From: Streptomyces sp. NBC_00190
Lineage (GTDB): Bacteria; Actinomycetota; Actinomycetes; Streptomycetales; Streptomycetaceae
NCBI RefSeq assembly: GCF_036203305.1
Contig: NZ_CP108131.1
Span: forward strand, 6,696,001-6,760,000
Reading direction: 5' to 3'
DNA length: 64,000 nucleotides
Made by a program: the position numbers and the translations under genes. Below, piece after piece: positions 59,314 to 64,000 of this stretch; the first letter of the stretch is position 1; the number at the start of each line of letters is the position of its first letter. The notes beneath the pieces were generated by a model. That model made no database searches, was not told the origin of the DNA, and saw only the letters and a program-made list of their open reading frames with translations.

Positions 59314-59980
59314 AGGATTCATTCGGTTTCACGCTCTCGAGAAGCATGTCCAGCCATTCGGTCACCTTGTCCCGGTGCTTGTCGCTGGGCAGTTGGGCGG
59401 CCCGCCAGGCGATGCCCCGGACGCCGTGGTTCTGCAGGAGTCTTGCCAGCGGATCCCCGGCCGAAGCGGCCGCGGCCGGTACGGTTTCCCGCGCCCGGCC
59501 CGCGAAATCCTGGAGCAGCTGCTGCTCGGTCCGCTGGAGCGCGTCGGTGAGGGCGTCGGCGTCGTGGGCGGTGAGGAACCCTGCGTGCACCCCGAAGAAG
59601 CGCTGGATCGCGTCACAATGCTCCATGGTGGGGCGGCGGTCGCCGTTGATCAGGGCGCCTGCCTGCTGCCGGGACATCCCCGCGCCGTCCGCGATCTCCT
59701 GCTGCGTGTAGCGGCGGCCGTTGGGTTTGACCCGTGTGCGCCGGAGCAGGTCGAGGCGCTGGAGGAAGCGGGTCTGCAGATCGGGCTCGCCGGCGGGTCT
59801 GCCGTCGAGCAGGATCCTGACCACGTCCGTGGGCACGCCGGAGGCCTCGGAGAGGCGTCGCAGGTCGAAGACCTGGTTCAGGTCGCGGCCCATTTTGCCC
59901 GCGAGTTCGGCGACACGCGTGACGGTGGCGGCCAGGGGTGCGTGGGCCACCGCGACGGGAGCCGGGAAGCCGTCTGTCAC
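59312..59980 (-). CDS. XRE-type regulator, single HTH (module 2)
   Basis: A 222-residue regulator. The HTH is YTQQEIADGAGMSRQQAGALINGDRRP (about 91-117), preceded by RRTRVKPNGR and followed by AIQRFFGVHAGFLTAHDADALTDAL, the same signature as both units of the module 1 regulator. The N-terminal part has LDGRPAGEP, also shared. GTG start with GGAG about 8 nt upstream. Probably represses this operon; palindromic sites lie 68-114 nt upstream. Confidence 0.75.
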   Translation of the reverse strand: MTDGFPAPVAVAHAPLAATVTRVAELAGKMGRDLNQVFDLRRLSEASGVPTDVVRILLDGRPAGEPDLQTRFLQRLDLLRRTRVKPNGRRYTQQEIADGAGMSRQQAGALINGDRRPTMEHCDAIQRFFGVHAGFLTAHDADALTDALQRTEQQLLQDFAGRARETVPAAAASAGDPLARLLQNHGVRGIAWRAAQLPSDKHRDKVTEWLDMLLESVKPNES

Positions 59981-60047
59981 CAGTGGTTCTCCTAGATCGC
60001 GCGAAGTCGGTTCGGGCAGAGCCCGGGCACATGGTCGGCTTCTGGAA

Positions 60048-60094
60048 TCTAGCCGTTCCGGCCGAGAAGGGCTAGAACGTGCCACAGCTGTGGC
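60048..60094. promoter_or_regulatory. Inverted repeat TCTAGCC-N15-GGCTAGA and 14-bp palindrome GCCACAGCTGTGGC
   Basis: The 7-bp dyad covers 60048-60054 and 60070-60076, and the perfect 14-bp palindrome is at 60081-60094. Both lie in the 229-nt divergent region between the module 2 XRE gene and the HTH regulator gene at 60210. They are the best operator candidates for these two regulators. Confidence 0.55.
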
Positions 60095-60209
60095 GGGAAT
60101 GAGCTGTCAAGAGGCTGGAATTGCCACAATAGTTGACACTCGAATGAAGTCGGTAGCAGGATCGCCACACGGAAATGAAGATCCAGACCGTGAGGAGGGG
60201 GAGCTCTCG

Positions 60210-61199
60210 GTGCCACATCTCGCAGCGGTGGGCCCGTCCGATGGCCTCGCCCGAGCCGGTGAGGAGCGCCTGGCGGGCGATGAGTCCGCACGCGGCGCCG
60301 TGCGGTCGGAGCGACGCAAGGAGATTTTGCGCCAGCGTCGCGAGGAGCTGGGGCTGAGCCAGGAGGATGTCGCCGCCCGGCTGCGCATCAGCGTGCGTGC
60401 GTACGGAAACTGGGAACGCGGCCTCGTCAAGGAGTGGACGGACCGCAAACTGCTCGCCCTCGCCCAGGCGTTGGAAATGAGCGAGCGGCAGTGCTTCTGG
60501 CTGTTCCGCGTCATGGTCGACCGCGACCCGCCGCCCACGTGGCGGGCTGCCGAGGAGAACCGGCTGCCGCAGGACCCCGCCCAGCGCGACTACCTGTGCG
60601 ACTACGCGGCCCTCATGGAATCCGTTCCCTACCCGAGCTTCCTGGTGGACCACCGCTGGGACGTCGCGCTCACCAACTCGGCCTTCGACCAGCTCTTCCA
60701 GTCCGTCAGGCCGCACCCGACGGCACTGCCGGACGACAACTTCCTGCGCTTCGTGCTGTTCCACCCGGACGCCGCGGCCGTGCTGGAGGACCACGAACCG
60801 GCCTGGTGCGTACCGCTGCTGGCCCAGTTCGCCACCGCGCTCGCCGCGGCCCCGGAGGACGAGGGACTGCGCAGCATCCGCCAGGAGGTGGCCCGCGACC
60901 CGTTCATGGAAGCGGCCTACCGGTACGGGGTCCCGCACTGGCTGAGCATGCGCGGAGCCGAGGCCGCCGAACAGGACGGGGCGGTACGGACCGTACGCCA
61001 CCCCGACCCGCGCAGGGGGCTGGTGCGCTGCCGGATGGTGGCCGAGACCAGCCGGATGCTCGACGCGATGGGGCTGACCCGGATCACCCTGATCCTCTCC
61101 GCCCCGCAGGGCGCGCCCGCGGGTCCCGTCCCGGGCACCGGGCCCGGCCGGCAGCAGGGCGCCGCCAGACTGCGTGCCGTGCCGCCGCTGGGGGAGTGA
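60210..61199 (+). CDS. HTH regulator with MmyB-like ligand domain
   Basis: A 329-residue regulator. The HTH is RREELGLSQEDVAARLRISVRAYGNWERG (about 42-70), followed by a MmyB/MltR-type sensing domain (YPSFLVDHRWDVALTNSAFDQLF and WLSMRGAEAAEQDGAV). The N-terminal 35 residues are extra. GTG start at 60210, with GGGAG 6 nt upstream. Divergent from module 2; a MmyB-type regulator also lies beside module 1 (26636-27439). Its C-terminus has a Gly/Pro/Gln-rich tail. Confidence 0.8.
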   Translation: MPHLAAVGPSDGLARAGEERLAGDESARGAVRSERRKEILRQRREELGLSQEDVAARLRISVRAYGNWERGLVKEWTDRKLLALAQALEMSERQCFWLFRVMVDRDPPPTWRAAEENRLPQDPAQRDYLCDYAALMESVPYPSFLVDHRWDVALTNSAFDQLFQSVRPHPTALPDDNFLRFVLFHPDAAAVLEDHEPAWCVPLLAQFATALAAAPEDEGLRSIRQEVARDPFMEAAYRYGVPHWLSMRGAEAAEQDGAVRTVRHPDPRRGLVRCRMVAETSRMLDAMGLTRITLILSAPQGAPAGPVPGTGPGRQQGAARLRAVPPLGE

Positions 61200-61251
61200 G
61201 CGGCCGGGGGAGACTGGTTCCCTGACTCCACGGACGAAGGGCGGTAGGGGC

Positions 61252-62607
61252 GTGCGGCTGACGATCCTCGGCGGGGGCGGTTTCCGGGTACCGCTGGTCT
61301 ACGGAGCACTGCTCGCGGACCATGCCGAGGGCCGGGTCACCCACGTGACGCTGTACGACGAGGACACCGGGCGGCTCGCCGCCATGGCCCGGGTGCTCGC
61401 GGACCAGGCGGCTGCCGCCGGAGTACCGGACGCCCCGGCCGTCACGGCCACCGGGGACCTCGACGAGGCCCTGCGCGGCGCCGATTTCGTCTTCTCCGCC
61501 ATCCGTGTCGGCGGTCTGGAAGGACGGGCTGCCGACGAGCGGATCGCCCTGGCCGAAGGTGTGCTCGGCCAGGAGACGGTGGGCGCGGGCGGGATCGCGT
61601 ACGGCCTGCGGACCGTGCCGGTGGCCCGTGAGCTCGCGCGCAGGATCGCCCGCAGCGCCCCCGAGGCATGGGTCATCAACTTCACCAACCCGGCCGGGCT
61701 GGTCACGGAGGCGATGGCCGAGGAGCTCGGCGAGCGGGTGATCGGCATCTGCGACTCGCCCGTGGGGCTCGGCCGGCGCATCGCCCGGCTGCTGGGGGCC
61801 AGGCCGCAGGAGGCGTGGATCGACTACGTCGGCCTCAACCACCTGGGCTGGGTGCGCGGGCTGCGCGTCGGCGGCCGCGACGAACTGCCCCGGCTGCTGG
61901 CCGACACCGAGGCGCTGGAGTCCTTCGAGGAGGGGCGCCTCTTCGGGGCCGAGTGGCTGCGCTCGCTCGGCGCGATCCCGAACGAGTACCTGCACTACTA
62001 CTACTTCAACCGTGACACCGTACGGGCCTACCAGGAGGCCGAGCAGACGCGCGGGGCCTTCCTGCGCGACCAACAGCGCGGGTTCTACGCCGAGGCCGGC
62101 CGCCCCGGGCAGCCGGCCGGGGCGGCGCTGGCCGCCTGGGACCGGACCCGGGCCGAGCGGGAGGCCACGTACATGGCCGAGAACCGTGAGGCGGCGGGCG
62201 TCGGGGAGCGTGACGAGAGCGACCTGGAGTCGGGCGGCTACGAACAGGTGGCGCTCGCGCTGATGCGGGCCATCGCCCGGGACGAGCGGGCCACGCTGAT
62301 CCTCAACGTCCGCAACGGTCCCACGCTGTCGGTCCTCGACGCCGGCGCGGTCATCGAGGTGCCCTGCCTGGTCGACGCGAACGGCGCCCACCCGGTGGGC
62401 GTCGCCCCGCTGCCGCTGCACGCGGTGGGACTGGTGACGGCGGTCAAGGCCGTCGAGCGGGAGATCCTGGCGGCCGCCGCGAGCGGCTCGCGGGCGACCG
62501 CGGTGAAGGCCTTCGCCCTGCATCCGCTGGTGGACTCGGTGGGGGTGGCGCGGCGGCTGCTCGACGGGTACGCGGCGGAGCACCCGGGGCTGGCCTACCT
62601 GCGCTGA
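61252..62607 (+). CDS. Family 4 glycosidase (6-phospho-beta-glucosidase type)
   Basis: A 451-residue GH4 enzyme that uses NAD+ and a divalent metal to break glycosidic bonds of phosphorylated sugars. The NAD-binding start is [12 protein letters not shown], the sugar-phosphate segment [11 protein letters not shown] (N143, N146), the metal Cys167 (ICDSPVG) and His197 (GLNHLGW). GTG start at 61252, following GGTAGGGG. No PTS or other sugar transporter gene is adjacent, though a phosphoglycoside substrate is expected. Confidence 0.85.
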   Translation: MRLTILGGGGFRVPLVYGALLADHAEGRVTHVTLYDEDTGRLAAMARVLADQAAAAGVPDAPAVTATGDLDEALRGADFVFSAIRVGGLEGRAADERIALAEGVLGQETVGAGGIAYGLRTVPVARELARRIARSAPEAWVINFTNPAGLVTEAMAEELGERVIGICDSPVGLGRRIARLLGARPQEAWIDYVGLNHLGWVRGLRVGGRDELPRLLADTEALESFEEGRLFGAEWLRSLGAIPNEYLHYYYFNRDTVRAYQEAEQTRGAFLRDQQRGFYAEAGRPGQPAGAALAAWDRTRAEREATYMAENREAAGVGERDESDLESGGYEQVALALMRAIARDERATLILNVRNGPTLSVLDAGAVIEVPCLVDANGAHPVGVAPLPLHAVGLVTAVKAVEREILAAAASGSRATAVKAFALHPLVDSVGVARRLLDGYAAEHPGLAYLR

Positions 62608-62680
62608 CTTCCGGTGCGCGGTTACCCCGTACGGCTCAGCGCCGCATGCGGTGGGGCGGGGGCGCTGTGACAGTGCGAAG

Positions 62681-64000
62681 GTGACCACTGCCCCCGTCGT
62701 CGCCGCCGCGCCACCCGTGCTCGACCGGCGGCGGCGGAACATCATCTTCGGCACGATCATGCTCGGCGTGCTGCTCGCGGCGCTCGACCAGACGATCGTG
62801 GGTACCGCCCTGCCCACGATCGTGGCGGATCTGGGCGGCGGGGACCACATGTCGTGGGTGGTGACCTCCTACCTGCTCGCGGAGACCGTGGCGACGGTGC
62901 TGGTGGGCAAGTTCGGTGACCTCTTCGGCCGAAAACTGATCTTCCAGATCTCCGCCATCGTCTTCATCAGCGGCTCCTTCCTGTGCGGCCTGTCGAGCAA
63001 CATGACGTTCCTGATCGTGTGGCGCGGCGTCCAGGGCGTCGGGGCCGGCGGCCTGATGGTCACCGCCATGGCGTTGATCGCCGATGTGGTGCCCCTGCGC
63101 GAACGCGGTAAGTACCAGGGCATGATCGGCGCCGTCTTCGGCGTCGCCACCGTGATCGGCCCGCTGCTCGGCGGGTTCTTCACCGACCAGCTGAGCTGGC
63201 GGTGGTGCTTCTACGTCAACGTTCCGATCGCCATCCTCGTCGTCGTCGCGGCCGCCCGGACGATCCCGGCGGTGCGGGCCTCGGGCAAGCCGGTCATCGA
63301 CTACCTGGGCATCACCCTCGTCGCGATCGGCGCGAGCGCGCTGATCCTGGCCACCAGCTGGGGCGGGAACGAGTACGCGTGGACCTCGCCCGTGATCATC
63401 GGCCTGTTCGCGGGCGGTGCGCTCGCACTGGCCCTGTTCTGCGTGGCCGAGACACGGGCCGCGCAGCCGATGCTGCCGATGCGGCTCTTCCGCAATCCGG
63501 TCTTCTCGGTGTGCTCCGTGCTGAGCTTCGTCGTCGGGTTCGCGATGCTCGGCGCGTTGACGTTCCTGCCGACCTACCTGCAGTACGTCGACGGGGATTC
63601 GGCCACCGTCTCGGGCGTCCGGACCCTGCCCATGGTCTTCGGGCTGCTGCTCGCCTCCGTCTTCAGCGGCAACGTCACCAGCAAGACCGGCAAGTACCGG
63701 ATCTTCCCGATCGTGGGCAACGCCGTCATGGGCGTCGGCCTGTACCTGTTGTCGCGGATGGAGCCGGGGACCAGCGCCTGGCTGGAGTCGCTGTACATGT
63801 TCGTGCTCGGTACGGGCATCGGCCTGTCCATGCAGGTGCTGACGATCGCCGTGCAGAACACCGTCGACTACGCGGACCTCGGCACGGCCACCTCCGGGGT
63901 CACCTTCTTCCGTACGCTCGGCAGCGCCTTCGGGACGGCGGTCTTCGGGACGATCTACGCGAACACCCTGGGGCCCGAACTGAAGGCGGCCGTCGTGCAG
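62681..64000 (+). CDS. MFS multidrug exporter, DHA2 (EmrB/QacA) family, partial
   Basis: About 440 residues of a 14-TM drug:H+ antiporter; the gene runs off the window end. It begins [19 protein letters not shown], then TM1 ([19 protein letters not shown]), motif A ([10 protein letters not shown]) and motif C-like [14 protein letters not shown], with the [12 protein letters not shown] segment of DHA2 transporters. Helices continue past 64000. The GTG at 62681 has no strong RBS. The substrate could be an antibiotic or dye; the Streptomyces family is large and function cannot be read from it. Confidence 0.9.
   Translation, partial: MTTAPVVAAAPPVLDRRRRNIIFGTIMLGVLLAALDQTIVGTALPTIVADLGGGDHMSWVVTSYLLAETVATVLVGKFGDLFGRKLIFQISAIVFISGSFLCGLSSNMTFLIVWRGVQGVGAGGLMVTAMALIADVVPLRERGKYQGMIGAVFGVATVIGPLLGGFFTDQLSWRWCFYVNVPIAILVVVAAARTIPAVRASGKPVIDYLGITLVAIGASALILATSWGGNEYAWTSPVIIGLFAGGALALALFCVAETRAAQPMLPMRLFRNPVFSVCSVLSFVVGFAMLGALTFLPTYLQYVDGDSATVSGVRTLPMVFGLLLASVFSGNVTSKTGKYRIFPIVGNAVMGVGLYLLSRMEPGTSAWLESLYMFVLGTGIGLSMQVLTIAVQNTVDYADLGTATSGVTFFRTLGSAFGTAVFGTIYANTLGPELKAAVVQ

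Overview
The window is chromosomal DNA from a Streptomyces-type actinobacterium. The evidence is a GC content near 73%, many GTG and some TTG starts, 4-nt start/stop overlaps in most operons, several leaderless promoters (a TAGnnT -10 box 6-8 nt before the start codon), an HrdB-type principal sigma factor with a lysine/alanine-rich N-terminal extension, a DinB/maleylpyruvate-isomerase-fold (mycothiol-family) protein, and MAB_1171c, ImmA/IrrE and DUF4239 family genes. No insertion sequence, prophage, CRISPR array or plasmid origin was seen. The window opens inside an S9 hydrolase gene and ends inside an MFS exporter gene. About 57 protein genes, one tRNA gene and one riboswitch are supported.

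Layout. 1-8.7 kb: accessory metabolism (two acetyltransferase-like proteins, an arginase-fold protein with altered metal ligands, a DUF5107/TPR protein, a methyltransferase, a DinB-fold protein, a lysine-free aminotransferase-fold protein next to an NAPE-PLD-like metallo-hydrolase). 8.7-14.5 kb: DedA plus a second metallo-hydrolase, a holin-like/alkaline-phosphatase fusion, and an APC permease behind a perfect palindrome. 15-18 kb: a MoxR-type AAA ATPase coupled to a VWA/metallopeptidase protein. 17.9-21.6 kb: hrdB with a sigma-R-type promoter, a methyltransferase, and folD behind a ZTP (pfl) riboswitch. 21.6-26 kb: XRE regulator, ImmA/IrrE peptidase, FAD oxidoreductase and MAB_1171c membrane protein. 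26-32.6 kb: small redox, pterin, lipoprotein and aldo/keto reductase genes. 32.7-39.4 kb: a branched-chain-amino-acid-type (Liv) ABC importer in which LivH, LivM and LivF are fused, followed by an acyl-CoA ligase. 39.5-44.3 kb: LysR with a bile-acid-symporter-family carrier, a 2Fe-2S protein, FdhD, a FabH-like synthase and tRNA-Leu(GAG). 44.4-50.8 kb: a Ser/Thr kinase, a sigma-like/IclR-like pair and metG. 51-56.6 kb: a frameshifted membrane protein gene, a two-component system, DoxX, and an alpha/beta hydrolase coupled to a 26-codon ORF. 56.6-60 kb: DUF4239 and a second XRE, ImmA/IrrE, MAB_1171c module. 60.2-64 kb: an HTH regulator, a GH4 glycosidase and an EmrB/QacA-type exporter.

The most interesting system is the three-gene module that occurs twice (21.6-26 kb and 57.4-60 kb): an HTH protein, an ImmA/IrrE-type HELWH metallopeptidase, and a multi-TM protein carrying a conserved GDAPVER...DLDTYY motif. 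Gene order is conserved and the genes are translationally coupled. By analogy with ImmR/ImmA of ICEBs1 this could be a repressor plus a repressor-cleaving protease controlled by a membrane component; that role is inference. All assignments come from reading the sequence and from recalled family motifs. No database search was run.
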